Source: Dyella kyungheensis
GTDB lineage: Bacteria > Pseudomonadota > Gammaproteobacteria > Xanthomonadales > Rhodanobacteraceae
Reading direction: 5' to 3'
Assembly (NCBI RefSeq): GCF_016905005.1
Contig: NZ_JADIKC010000001.1
Location: 124,001-188,000, forward strand
Length of the DNA: 64,000 bases
The notes under the pieces are model-generated. The model did not search any database, was not told the origin of the DNA, and saw only the letters and a list, made by a program, of their open reading frames with translations. Below are positions 26,498 to 36,286 of the stretch, in pieces (the stretch's first letter is position 1; each line of letters begins with the position of its first letter). Both the position numbers and the translations under genes were made by a program.

Positions 26498-27940
26498 TCA
26501 GAGCGTGATGCCCACCGCCTTCGCCACGCCTGCGCCGTAGGCAGGATCGGCCTTGCTGAAGTGACCGAGCTGGCGGCGGATGATAGCTTCCGGCACGCCT
26601 TGCATGGCCGCGGCAATGTTGCGGAACAGTTGCTGTTGCTGATCTGCACTCATCAGGCGGAACAGATCGCCCGGCTGGGTGTAGTCGTCATTGCCGTCGC
26701 GATGGTTGTAGCGATCGGCATCGCCTGAAATCGTCAGCGGCGGCTCCTGTGCCGACTTGTCTTCCACCGGTCCGTCGAACGAGTTCGGCTCGTAGTTCAC
26801 GCTGCCGCCGCCGTTGCCGTCGAATCGCATCTGGCCGTCGCGGTAGTAGTTGTGCACCGGGCAGCGCGGACGATTGATCTCCAGCGCCTCGTGGTTGGTA
26901 CCCAGGCGATGGCGGGCGGCGTCCGCGTAGGAAAAGATGCGGAACTGCAGCATCTTGTCGGGGCTGTGGCTGATGCCGGGAACCACGTTCGCCGGCGAGA
27001 AGCTCGACTGTTCCACTTCGCCGAAGTAGTTGTCCGGATTGCGGTTGAGTTCCAGCACGCCCACTTCGATCAGCGGGTAATCCTTGTGTGGCCACACCTT
27101 GGTGAGGTCGAACGGGTTGTACGGCGTGTTCTGCGCCTCGGCTTCCGGCATCACCTGCACGTACATCGTCCACTTCGGGAAATCCTTGCGCTCGATCGCC
27201 TGGTACAGGTCGCGCTGGTGCGATTCGCGATCCTGGCCGATCACGCCGGCTGCTTTCTCGTTGGTCCAGTTCTCGATGCCTTGCTGCGTCTTGAAGTGGA
27301 ACTTCACCCAGTAGCGTTCACCCAGGTCGTTCCAGAAGCTATAGGTATGACTGCCGAAGCCGTGCATATGGCGAAGCGTGGCAGGCAGGCCGCGATCGCT
27401 CATCAGGATGGTCACCTGATGCAGCGATTCGGGCGACAACGACCAGAAGTCCCACATGGCGGTGGGGTTGCGCATGTTGCTGCGCGGATCGCGCTTCTGC
27501 GTGTGGATGAAGTCCGGGAATTTGTACGGATCGCGCACGAAGAATATCGGTGTGTTGTTGCCTACCAGATCCCAGTTGCCTTCCTCGGTGTAGAACTTGA
27601 TGGCGAAGCCGCGCACGTCGCGCTCCGCGTCCGCCGCACCGCGCTCGCCGGCCACGGTGGAGAAGCGCAGGAATAGCGGCGTTTTCGTGCCGGGCTTGAA
27701 CACCCTGGCGCGGGAATAGCGGGTGATGTCGTGCGTGATGGTCAGCGTGCCATGCGCGGCCGAGCCCACGGCATGCACCACGCGTTCGGGAATGCGTTCG
27801 CGATTGAAATGCGCGTGCTTCTCGAACAGCTGATGGTCCTGCACCAGCAGCGGTCCACGCGGGCCGGCGGTAAGAGCGTTCTGGTTGTCGGGAACCGCTG
27901 CGCCGGAGGCGGTGGTGAGGGTCTTGCGATGCGTGGTCAT
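26498..27940 (-). CDS. katA: Heme catalase, small-subunit clade 3
   Basis: 480 aa, the length of clade 3 catalases. Distal His56 ([12 protein letters not shown]), the conserved Asn in [13 protein letters not shown] and the proximal heme Tyr in [14 protein letters not shown] are all present. No signal peptide. It converts hydrogen peroxide to water and oxygen. GGAG precedes the ATG closely. An OxyR-like site lies about 90-115 bp upstream. Confidence 0.96.
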   Translation of the reverse strand: MTTHRKTLTTASGAAVPDNQNALTAGPRGPLLVQDHQLFEKHAHFNRERIPERVVHAVGSAAHGTLTITHDITRYSRARVFKPGTKTPLFLRFSTVAGERGAADAERDVRGFAIKFYTEEGNWDLVGNNTPIFFVRDPYKFPDFIHTQKRDPRSNMRNPTAMWDFWSLSPESLHQVTILMSDRGLPATLRHMHGFGSHTYSFWNDLGERYWVKFHFKTQQGIENWTNEKAAGVIGQDRESHQRDLYQAIERKDFPKWTMYVQVMPEAEAQNTPYNPFDLTKVWPHKDYPLIEVGVLELNRNPDNYFGEVEQSSFSPANVVPGISHSPDKMLQFRIFSYADAARHRLGTNHEALEINRPRCPVHNYYRDGQMRFDGNGGGSVNYEPNSFDGPVEDKSAQEPPLTISGDADRYNHRDGNDDYTQPGDLFRLMSADQQQQLFRNIAAAMQGVPEAIIRRQLGHFSKADPAYGAGVAKAVGITL

Positions 27941-28029
27941 GCGTGGGCTCCTTGCGTGGGGATGGCTGGCGATGGCTGGCTTGACCCCGACTCTAGGTAG
28001 CTCGGCTCATTTACGGAATTCGATTGTTC

Positions 28030-28055
28030 CGATGTGATTCATAGCCATGGCCTAT
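28030..28055. promoter_or_regulatory. OxyR-like site upstream of the catalase gene
   Basis: CGAT (28030-28033), 7 bases, ATAG (28041-28044), 7 bases, CTAT (28052-28055). This matches three of the four tetrads of the OxyR consensus ATAG-N7-CTAT-N7-ATAG-N7-CTAT with one mismatch. The fourth tetrad (28019-28022, TTCG) does not match. Position relative to katA is suitable for activation. Confidence 0.4.
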
Positions 28056-28201
28056 GGACGTTGCGCAAGTGTTCCGGGACAAGGCACAGCCCTGCAGAAA
28101 TGACACCGGTTGAGAATCGCCCTGCATGACGCCGGGGCTTTCACGCACACGCGACCCGGTGTGACTGACGATGCCTGCCTTCATTCCCGCGGAGGCGTGT
28201 C

Positions 28202-28453
28202 GTGGCAGAGAGCATCCAGGAAGGCGACATGGTCTTCGTGGCCGACGGCGAAGACGGCATCGGCTCAGTGCGCCGGCTGCTTGCGGGCGGCAGTGCATTG
28301 CTGGTCTACATCGAGAACGGCGGGGATTTCGAGATACCCGCCAGCGCGGTGCGCGCCGTGCACTCAGGCAAGGTGGTGCTGGATCTCGACCACCTGCCCA
28401 CGCCGGTGCTGGAAGCGATCGGCAACGCGCGCAAGTCGGAGTATCCGCACTAG
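28202..28453 (+). CDS. Small acidic protein of unknown function
   Basis: 83 aa from a GTG at 28202 with GGAGG eight bases ahead. Sequence MAESIQEGDMVFVADGEDGI...VRRLLAGGSALLVYIENGGDFEIPASAVRAVHSGKVVLDLDHLP reads like a PRC-barrel or DUF2171-like beta-barrel domain, but I cannot confirm it. No signal peptide. Downstream hairpin, then mutS on the other strand. Confidence 0.65.
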   Translation: MAESIQEGDMVFVADGEDGIGSVRRLLAGGSALLVYIENGGDFEIPASAVRAVHSGKVVLDLDHLPTPVLEAIGNARKSEYPH

Positions 28454-28466
28454 CGCGCGTTTCATC

Positions 28467-28497
28467 GCATCGGCTCGTCCCTCCGGCGAGCCGATGC
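28467..28497. terminator. Hairpin between small ORF and mutS
   Basis: An 11 bp perfect stem (28467-28477 with 28487-28497) with a 9-base loop sits in the convergent gap of 54 bases. No T-run, so it is a weaker candidate. Confidence 0.55.
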
Positions 28498-28507
28498 TTG
28501 CCGACGC

Positions 28508-31087
28508 TCAGGCCAGCGACTTGAGCCGATAGAGCGCTTCCAGCGCCTCGCGTGGCGTCAGGGCGTCGGGATCGATGCCTTCCAGCGCGCGCTCCACCAC
28601 CGACGTTGCAGCGGCGAACAGGCCCATCTGCGGCGACTCCTGCGCCGGCGTCTTGGTAACAGCGGCCGAGGCATGTTGATGCATGCCGCGTTCGAGTTCG
28701 GCCAGCGTGCGGCGTGCGTCGGCAATCACCGTCTTCGGCAAACCCGCCAGCGCGGCCACCTGCAGGCCGAAGCTGCGATTGGCGGGGCCTTCCTTCACCG
28801 CATGCATGAACACCAGTTGCTCGCCGTATTCCACCGCGTCCAGGTGCACGTTGGCGATGGAGGCGTATTCGTTGGCCAGTTCGGTGAGTTCGAAGTAATG
28901 CGTAGCGAACAGCGTGTACGAGCGGCTGCTGGCGGCCAGATGCACGGCGGCTGCGCGGGCAAGCGCGAGGCCGTCGTAGGTGCTGGTGCCGCGGCCCACT
29001 TCGTCCATCAGCACCAGGCTGTGCTCGGTGGCGTTGTGCAGGATGTTGGCCGTCTCGCTCATTTCCACCATGAAGGTGGACTGGCCGCGCGACAGGTCGT
29101 CGCCCGCGCCGATGCGGGTGAATACGCGATCGATCGGACCGATCACCGCGCGCGACGCCGGCACGTAGCTGCCGATATGCGCCAGCAGCACGATCAGCGC
29201 GTTCTGGCGCATATAGGTGGATTTACCGCCCATGTTGGGGCCGGTGATCACCAGCATGCGGCGGCTGTCGTCCAGCACCAGGTCGTTCGGTTCGAACGGT
29301 TCCTCGCGTACTTTTTCCACCACCGGATGACGGCCGCGCTCGATCGCGATGCCCGGTTCGTCGGTGAGTTCGGGCACGCTCCAGTCCAGCGTGATGGCAC
29401 GCTCGGCCAGCGTCGCCACCACGTCCAGTTCGGCCATGGCGGAGGCGGCGCTCTTGAGCGGCTCCAGGTGCGCGGTCAGCGTGTCGAGCAGCGCTTCGTA
29501 CAGCGCGCGCTCGCGCATCAGCGACCGTTCCTTGGCCGAGAGCACCTTGTCCTCGAAGTTCTTCAGTTCTTCGGTGATGTAGCGTTCGGCGTTCTTGGTG
29601 GTCTGGCGGCGCGTGTAATGCGTGGGCGCCTTGTCGGCCTGGCCCTTGCTGATCTCGATGTAGTAGCCGTGCACGCGGTTGTAGCCGACCTTCAGCGTGG
29701 TGATGCCGCTGGCGGCTTTCTCGCGTTCCTCCAACTCGACCAGATACTGGTCGGCATGCGTGGCGAGGCGGCGCAGTTCGTCGAGTTCGGCGTCGTAGCC
29801 GTCGGCCATGACGCCGCCGTCGCGCTGCAGGACGGGCGGTTGTTCCACCACCGCGCGAACGAGCAGGGCGGCGGTCTCGGCGTGATCGCCGATGCGTTCT
29901 ACCAGCGCGTGCAATAGAGGGCTGTCGAGGGAGGCGATCAAACCGCGCAACAGCGGTGCGGCGGCCAGGCCATCGCGCAGCGTCGACAGGTCGCGCGGCC
30001 GCGCCGAACGCAAGGCCACGCGCGCCAGGATGCGCTCCAGATCGCCGATGCTGCGCAACCGCTCGCGCAAGGCTTCGTGCTGGCGATGATCGATCAAGGT
30101 GCCGATGGCCTGATGGCGTGCGCGCAGCAACTCGCGCGAGCGCAGCGGTCGATTGAGCCAGCGGCGCATCAGGCGCGCGCCCATCGGGGTAACGGTTTCG
30201 TCCAGCACGCCGAGCAAGGTGTGCTCGGTGCGGCCGCTGGGATGGGTATCGAGTTCGAGATTGCGACGCGTGGCCGCGTCCAGCGAGATGGTGTCGCCGG
30301 CGCTTTCCACCGACATGCCGGAGATATGCGGCAGCGCGCTCTTCTGCGTTTCTTCCACATAGCCGAGCAGGCAACCCGCGGCGGCCACCGCGAGCGGCAG
30401 GCGATCGACGCCGAAACCGCCGAGATCGCGCGTGCCGAAGAAGCGGTTGAGTTCGCGCTTGGCCGCATCGCCGTCGAAATGCCACGGCGGACGTTTGCGC
30501 AGGCCGGGCAGGGCGCTGACCAGTTTCGGCCACGCGACATCCTCGCCCACCAGCGTTTCCGCCGGCTGCAGGCGCGCCAGTTCCGAGGCGAGCGCTTCGG
30601 CGCTCGGCACTTCGCTGAGCAGGAAACGGCCGCTGGCCAGATCCACCCACGCCAGGCCATAGGCGCCATGCGCACCGGCCGCGATGGACATCAGCAGATT
30701 GTCGCGGCGTTCTTCCAGCAGCGCGGCATCGGTCACCGTGCCCGGCGTGACGATGCGCACCACCTTGCGTTCCACCGGACCCTTGGAGGTGGCCGGATCG
30801 CCGATCTGCTCGCAGATCGCCACCGACTCGCCCAGCCGCACCAGCCGCGCCAGGTAGTTCTCGGCCGCGTGGTAAGGCACGCCGGCCATCGGAATGGGTT
30901 GGCCTCCCGACTGGCCGCGCTGGGTCAGCGTGATGTCCAGCAGTCGCGCGGCCTTGCGCGCGTCGTCGTAGAACAGCTCGTAGAAATCGCCCATCCGGAA
31001 GAACAGCAGCACCTCCGGGTGCGCCGCCTTGGCGGTCAGGTACTGGCGCATGAAAGGGGTGTGGCTTTCGAAATCCTGGGCGACCAT
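28508..31087 (-). CDS. mutS: DNA mismatch repair protein MutS
   Basis: 859 aa. The mismatch-reading Phe-x-Glu is in [14 protein letters not shown]. The ATPase has Walker [10 protein letters not shown], Walker [16 protein letters not shown] and the TH of [11 protein letters not shown]. Clamp and connector domains are complete. It recognises mispairs and recruits MutL. No nearby partner gene; monocistronic. Confidence 0.97.
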   Translation of the reverse strand: MVAQDFESHTPFMRQYLTAKAAHPEVLLFFRMGDFYELFYDDARKAARLLDITLTQRGQSGGQPIPMAGVPYHAAENYLARLVRLGESVAICEQIGDPATSKGPVERKVVRIVTPGTVTDAALLEERRDNLLMSIAAGAHGAYGLAWVDLASGRFLLSEVPSAEALASELARLQPAETLVGEDVAWPKLVSALPGLRKRPPWHFDGDAAKRELNRFFGTRDLGGFGVDRLPLAVAAAGCLLGYVEETQKSALPHISGMSVESAGDTISLDAATRRNLELDTHPSGRTEHTLLGVLDETVTPMGARLMRRWLNRPLRSRELLRARHQAIGTLIDHRQHEALRERLRSIGDLERILARVALRSARPRDLSTLRDGLAAAPLLRGLIASLDSPLLHALVERIGDHAETAALLVRAVVEQPPVLQRDGGVMADGYDAELDELRRLATHADQYLVELEEREKAASGITTLKVGYNRVHGYYIEISKGQADKAPTHYTRRQTTKNAERYITEELKNFEDKVLSAKERSLMRERALYEALLDTLTAHLEPLKSAASAMAELDVVATLAERAITLDWSVPELTDEPGIAIERGRHPVVEKVREEPFEPNDLVLDDSRRMLVITGPNMGGKSTYMRQNALIVLLAHIGSYVPASRAVIGPIDRVFTRIGAGDDLSRGQSTFMVEMSETANILHNATEHSLVLMDEVGRGTSTYDGLALARAAAVHLAASSRSYTLFATHYFELTELANEYASIANVHLDAVEYGEQLVFMHAVKEGPANRSFGLQVAALAGLPKTVIADARRTLAELERGMHQHASAAVTKTPAQESPQMGLFAAATSVVERALEGIDPDALTPREALEALYRLKSLA

Positions 31088-31291
31088 AACGTGCTGTTCT
31101 GTCGGGCCTTAGAGTGAAACCGGCCATGGCGGGACGGCGCTGCGCGCCGTTTGAAAAATGCTCGCCAAGATAACCGAATTGGCCTGCCATGTATCCCGCG
31201 GGACACGGTTCGGCGGGCGGGCTTGGCATAGCCGGTGTTTGCCGCGGATGTCCTTGTGATGGGCGGAATCAGATGTGTAGGATCGACCGCT

Positions 31292-32689
31292 ATGCATAGA
31301 CGCCTACGTTCCGCGACCCCACTGCTGACAGCGCTGCTCGTCGCGCTGTGTGCTTCCGCTGCTTTCGCCACCGACAAGGAGGCCAAGCCGTCGCCTGCCG
31401 ATGCGCTCACGCTCTATGCCGGCGCGACCATCATCGACGGCACCGGCGCCCCGGCGCAGCCCGATCAGGACATCCTGGTGCGCGGCGAACGCATCGTGGC
31501 AGTGGGACCGCACGGATCGCTGGCAGAGGCCAAAGGCGCCACGGTGAAAACCGTCGACCTGCACGGCCGCTATGTGATCCCGGGCCTGATCGACAGCCAC
31601 GTGCACATCGCCACGCCGCCCAATCCGAAGCGCGCGCAGGCGATCCTGCGGCGCAATCTCTATGCTGGCGTCACCGCCGTGCGCGACATGGCGGACGATC
31701 TGCGTTCGGTCGGCGAACTGGCGCGCGAGGCGCGTACCGGCGAGATTCCCTCGCCCGACATCTACTACGCGGTGGTGATGGCCGGCCCGGAGTTCTTTGC
31801 CGATCCACGCGTGGCCGCGGCCAGCTACGGCGTCAAGCCGGGCACCAGCCCGTGGATGCAGTCGATCGACGGGAAGACCGATCTGCGCGAGGCGGTGACA
31901 CTGGCGCGCGGCACCTCGGCCACGGCCCTCAAGGTCTATGCCGACCTGCCGCCGGAGCTGGTGAAGGCGATCACGGCCGAGGCACATCGCCAACACATGA
32001 TGGTGTGGGCGCACAGCGCCGTGTTTCCCACGCGACCGGCCGACGTGATCGACGCCGGCGTCGACGTGGTCAGCCACGCCTGCTACCAGGCCTATCAGCT
32101 GGAACCGGTAATGCTCAAGGCCTACGAGGATCACACGCCGGTCCACGAGGACCTGCTGGCCAAGAACGGCGACGATCCGGTGATGGCCGGCCTGTACCGC
32201 GACATGCTCAAGCACGGCACGATTCTCGATGCCACCGGCAGCCTGTTCGTTCAGTACGACGCCGAACGCAAGGCGCATCCGGATCGCCGGCCGCTGCGCT
32301 GCACGGGGCCCACCACGATCCGTCTGGTCCGCCAGGCGTGGCAGGCCGGCGTGCCGATCTCGGCGGGGACCGACAGCGACCCCGACTTCAAGCACGTTTG
32401 GCCGTCCGTTTACGACGAGATCTTTTTCCTCACCCATGACGTCGGCATGCCGCCACTGCAGGCCATCCGTTCGGCCACGCTGATCGGCGCCGAAGCGGCA
32501 GGGCAGGCCAAGGATATGGGTTCGATCGAAGCGGGCAAGCTGGCGAATTTCGCCGTGCTCACCGCCGATCCGCTGAAGGACATCGGCAACCTCCGCAGCA
32601 TCCGCATGACGGTGAAGCGCGGCCATGCCTATCCGCGCGCCGACTACCGGCAGGTGACGAAAGAGGAGATGGGCGATGACGACGATTGA
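31292..32689 (+). CDS. Secreted metal-dependent amidohydrolase
   Basis: 465 aa from the ATG at 31292 (signal peptide MHRRLRSATPLLTALLVALCASAAFA); starts upstream lack signal features. Amidohydrolase metal site: HxH in GLIDSHVHI, bridging Lys in ALKVYAD, His in MVWAHSA and VVSHACYQ, Asp in SAGTDSD. Close to imidazolonepropionase-like or prolidase-like secreted enzymes; the substrate is unknown. It overlaps the next gene by 14 bases, so the two are coupled. Confidence 0.88.
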   Translation: MHRRLRSATPLLTALLVALCASAAFATDKEAKPSPADALTLYAGATIIDGTGAPAQPDQDILVRGERIVAVGPHGSLAEAKGATVKTVDLHGRYVIPGLIDSHVHIATPPNPKRAQAILRRNLYAGVTAVRDMADDLRSVGELAREARTGEIPSPDIYYAVVMAGPEFFADPRVAAASYGVKPGTSPWMQSIDGKTDLREAVTLARGTSATALKVYADLPPELVKAITAEAHRQHMMVWAHSAVFPTRPADVIDAGVDVVSHACYQAYQLEPVMLKAYEDHTPVHEDLLAKNGDDPVMAGLYRDMLKHGTILDATGSLFVQYDAERKAHPDRRPLRCTGPTTIRLVRQAWQAGVPISAGTDSDPDFKHVWPSVYDEIFFLTHDVGMPPLQAIRSATLIGAEAAGQAKDMGSIEAGKLANFAVLTADPLKDIGNLRSIRMTVKRGHAYPRADYRQVTKEEMGDDDD

Positions 32690-33818
32690 TCGGCGGACCT
32701 TCCTGACCGGCATGAGCTGGGCGGCCGCGGCGTCGTTGCTGCCATGGGATGCCCGTGGCGCAGTGCAAGCAGATGCGGGCGCGCGCAACGGCGGCATCAT
32801 CGTCAACGCGCTGGGCGGACTGGGTGATCCCAACCTCGGTTCCAATGCGCTGGTACCCGAACTGACGCCGCGCGTGCTGGCCGAAGCGCATGCCTCGGGC
32901 CTGACGGCGGTGAACATCACGCTGGGCTATGTGTCCGGTCCCGACGATCCGTTCGAGGCCAGCGTGCGCGACATCGCCGCCACCGATGCGCTGGTGCGCG
33001 GGCACGCGGGCGACGTGATGAAAATCCTCACGGCGGCCGACATTCGCCGGGCCAAGGCCGAGCGCAAGATCGGCCTGATCTATGGTTTCCAGAATGGCGC
33101 GATGATGGGCAAGGACGCCAGGCGCGTCGATATCTTCGCGGACCTTGGCGTACGCGTATTCCAGCTCACCTATAACCCCGCCAACCAGCTGGGCGATGGA
33201 TCGATGGCCAAGGAAAACCGGGGGCTGACGCCGTTCGGTCGCGAGGTGGTGGCGCGGCTCAATGCGTGCCGCGTGATGGTCGATCTTTCGCACAGCGGCG
33301 AGCAAACCTGCCTGGAGGCGGCGCGGGTATCCACGGCGCCCATCTCGATCAATCACACCGGTTGCCGCGCGGTGACCGATCTGCCGCGCAACAAGACCGA
33401 TGCCGAACTTCGCCTGGTGGCGGAGAAGGGCGGTTTCGTCGGCATCTACTTCATGCCGTTCCTCAATGCCTCGGGCCATGCCCACGCCGACGACGTGGTG
33501 GCGCATATCGATCATGCGGTGAAGGTGTGCGGCGAGGATCATGTCGGCATCGGCACCGATGGCTCGGTGACCCAGATCGACGATCTGCAGGCCTACCAGG
33601 CGGAGCTGGCCAAGGAGATCGCGCAGCGCCGCGCGGCCGGCATCAGCGCGGCGGGCGAGCGGCCCGATACCTATCCCTTCGTGGTCGACCTGCGTGGGCC
33701 GCAGCAATTCCACCGGCTGGCGCAGTTGCTGGCGCAAAAGGGCTACTCCAGCGGGCGGATCGAAAAAATCCTGGGGCTCAACTTCCTGCGCTACGCCCAG
33801 ACCGTCTGGGGCAGCTGA
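32676..33818 (+). CDS. Tat-exported M19 dipeptidase-like protein with altered metal ligands
   Basis: 380 aa. A twin-arginine signal IDRRTFLTGMSWAAAASLLP opens the protein. The renal-dipeptidase fold is seen in VDLSHSGEQTCLEA and SINHTGCRAVTDLPRN, which supply two of the usual zinc His, and HVGIGTDGS, which supplies the Asp. But the N-terminal HxD (here IIVNALGGLGDPN) and the bridging Glu (here YGFQNGAMM) are missing. It could have shifted metal chemistry, or it could belong to a non-catalytic or altered M19 branch. Coupled with the amidohydrolase upstream. Confidence 0.82.
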   Translation: MTTIDRRTFLTGMSWAAAASLLPWDARGAVQADAGARNGGIIVNALGGLGDPNLGSNALVPELTPRVLAEAHASGLTAVNITLGYVSGPDDPFEASVRDIAATDALVRGHAGDVMKILTAADIRRAKAERKIGLIYGFQNGAMMGKDARRVDIFADLGVRVFQLTYNPANQLGDGSMAKENRGLTPFGREVVARLNACRVMVDLSHSGEQTCLEAARVSTAPISINHTGCRAVTDLPRNKTDAELRLVAEKGGFVGIYFMPFLNASGHAHADDVVAHIDHAVKVCGEDHVGIGTDGSVTQIDDLQAYQAELAKEIAQRRAAGISAAGERPDTYPFVVDLRGPQQFHRLAQLLAQKGYSSGRIEKILGLNFLRYAQTVWGS

Positions 33819-33888
33819 CCGGACTCTTGGCGGAATGGCGCAGTCGGGGTAGAACGGTCGGCTTCCGTCCGTGTCCCCAGGAATCCCC

Positions 33889-34395
33889 ATGACTGTGCCT
33901 GTCCCCACCGACGCCGATCTGTATGCCCTGGCCGAGCAGGTGGCCACCACCGCCCAGCAGCGTCGCCTGATGCTGGTGACGGCCGAATCGTGCACCGGCG
34001 GCTGGATCGCCAAGGCGCTCACCGATCTGCCCGGCAGTTCCGCCTGGTTCGACGCGGGCGTGGTCACCTACAGCTACGGCGCCAAGGAAGCCCTGCTGGG
34101 CGTCAACCCGCGTACGCTCGAACGAACGGGAGCCGTCAGCGAGGAAACCGCGCTGGAGATGGTCTCGGGCGCGCTGGCGCGATTTGGCGCCGGCATGGCC
34201 GTGGCGGTCACCGGTATCGCCGGACCCACCGGCGGTACGCCCGATAAGCCGGTCGGCACCGTGTGGATCAGCTGGAAGCGGCGCGGCGGTTACGCCCACG
34301 CCACCCTGTTCCACTTCGCCGGCGACCGCGAGGCGGTGCGCCGTCAGACCGTGGCCGCGGCGCTCAATGGCGTCATCAAGGCGCTGACGGATTGA
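33889..34395 (+). CDS. pncC: Nicotinamide-nucleotide amidohydrolase (CinA C-terminal type)
   Basis: 168 aa, the stand-alone PncC domain. Motifs AESCTGGWIAKALTDLPGSSAWFDAGVVTYS and VTGIAGPTGGTPDKPVGTVWI are diagnostic. It deamidates NMN to nicotinate mononucleotide, recycling a by-product of DNA ligase. Its place before recA is common in proteobacteria. The start at 33889 was chosen over an upstream one for lack of a domain before it. Confidence 0.95.
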   Translation: MTVPVPTDADLYALAEQVATTAQQRRLMLVTAESCTGGWIAKALTDLPGSSAWFDAGVVTYSYGAKEALLGVNPRTLERTGAVSEETALEMVSGALARFGAGMAVAVTGIAGPTGGTPDKPVGTVWISWKRRGGYAHATLFHFAGDREAVRRQTVAAALNGVIKALTD

Positions 34396-34440
34396 GTCGA
34401 AAGGCGGCCGCGGACTCGCTTGACCGGTATGGGATACTCA

Positions 34441-34495
34441 TGGGGCCTGTGAGCACGAGCAACGCGGGCTACGCGGATCGTGCTCACAGACCCCA
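34441..34495. promoter_or_regulatory. Long inverted repeat between pncC and recA
   Basis: A perfect 12 bp inverted repeat (34447-34458 with 34478-34489), one C/A mismatch, then five more pairs (34441-34445 with 34491-34495) give an 18 bp arm with a 19-base loop. No T-run follows, so it is not a normal terminator. It sits 75-130 bases before the recA start and may be a leader hairpin or operator. Neither the CTGT-N8-ACAG LexA box nor the Xanthomonas-type box is evident here. Confidence 0.5.
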
Positions 34496-34569
34496 CTCAC
34501 AGATCGCAGCCCGTGAGACCAGCCGCGGGCATCATGTCCTCATTCACTGCCACTCCGGGATTCAAGACG

Positions 34570-35601
<1,032 letters not shown>

Positions 35602-35714
35602 TCGGGCACCAGGCACACGCCGGGCCGCGCTCGCGCACGGTCCGGCATGTGCCGTTCCCGTTCAGAAGGGTGGCGCTCGCCGCCTTTCTGGAGGCAAGGC
35701 CATAGGCTTTACCC

Positions 35715-36203
35715 ATGCCGCGAGAACCCGATGACAAACCCAAGACCTCGGCCTATGACCGGGCCCTGGGTTTGCTTGCGCGTCGCGAGCACTCGCGCCG
35801 CGAGCTCAAGCTGAAGCTGAAGCAGAAAGGCTACGAAGGCGGCGAAGCCGGCGAGGCCATCGACCGCCTGGGCGAGCAGCGTTACCAGGACGACGAACGC
35901 TTCGCCCACTCGCTGGTGCGCAGCCGGGTGGCGCAGGGCTACGGCCCCATGCGCGTGCGGGCGGAATTGAAGAGCCATGGCCTGTCCGACGCGCGCATCC
36001 GGGCCGTGCTGGAAGAGGAAGCGGTGGACTGGGATGCCAGTGCGCTGGCGCAGGTCGGGCGCCGTTTTGGCGGCAAATCGCCGCCGGATCACGCAGAAAA
36101 GGCACGTCGGGCGCAATTCCTCTTGCGTCGGGGCTTTCCCGCCGCCACAGTACGGAGTGTTACCCACGCCGACGTGGACGACGCAGCCGACGACGAAGCC
36201 TGA
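35715..36203 (+). CDS. recX: Recombination regulator RecX
   Basis: 162 aa. Three-helix RecX repeats: [48 protein letters not shown], and [20 protein letters not shown]. It binds the groove of RecA filaments and limits their activity. Immediately downstream of recA, as is usual. Confidence 0.95.
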   Translation: MPREPDDKPKTSAYDRALGLLARREHSRRELKLKLKQKGYEGGEAGEAIDRLGEQRYQDDERFAHSLVRSRVAQGYGPMRVRAELKSHGLSDARIRAVLEEEAVDWDASALAQVGRRFGGKSPPDHAEKARRAQFLLRRGFPAATVRSVTHADVDDAADDEA

Positions 36204-36286
36204 CCTCCCCGCTGTTGGGGCGGGTCGCCGTCGTTTCGGCGGTGCTCCGAAGGCGTGACCCATCCGCCAGGTCCTTCCCCAGCCGC

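Noticed and set aside
34480..34569. Longer RecA starting at an upstream codon
   Set aside because: The extra residues do not match the conserved RecA N-terminus, and no ribosome site precedes them.
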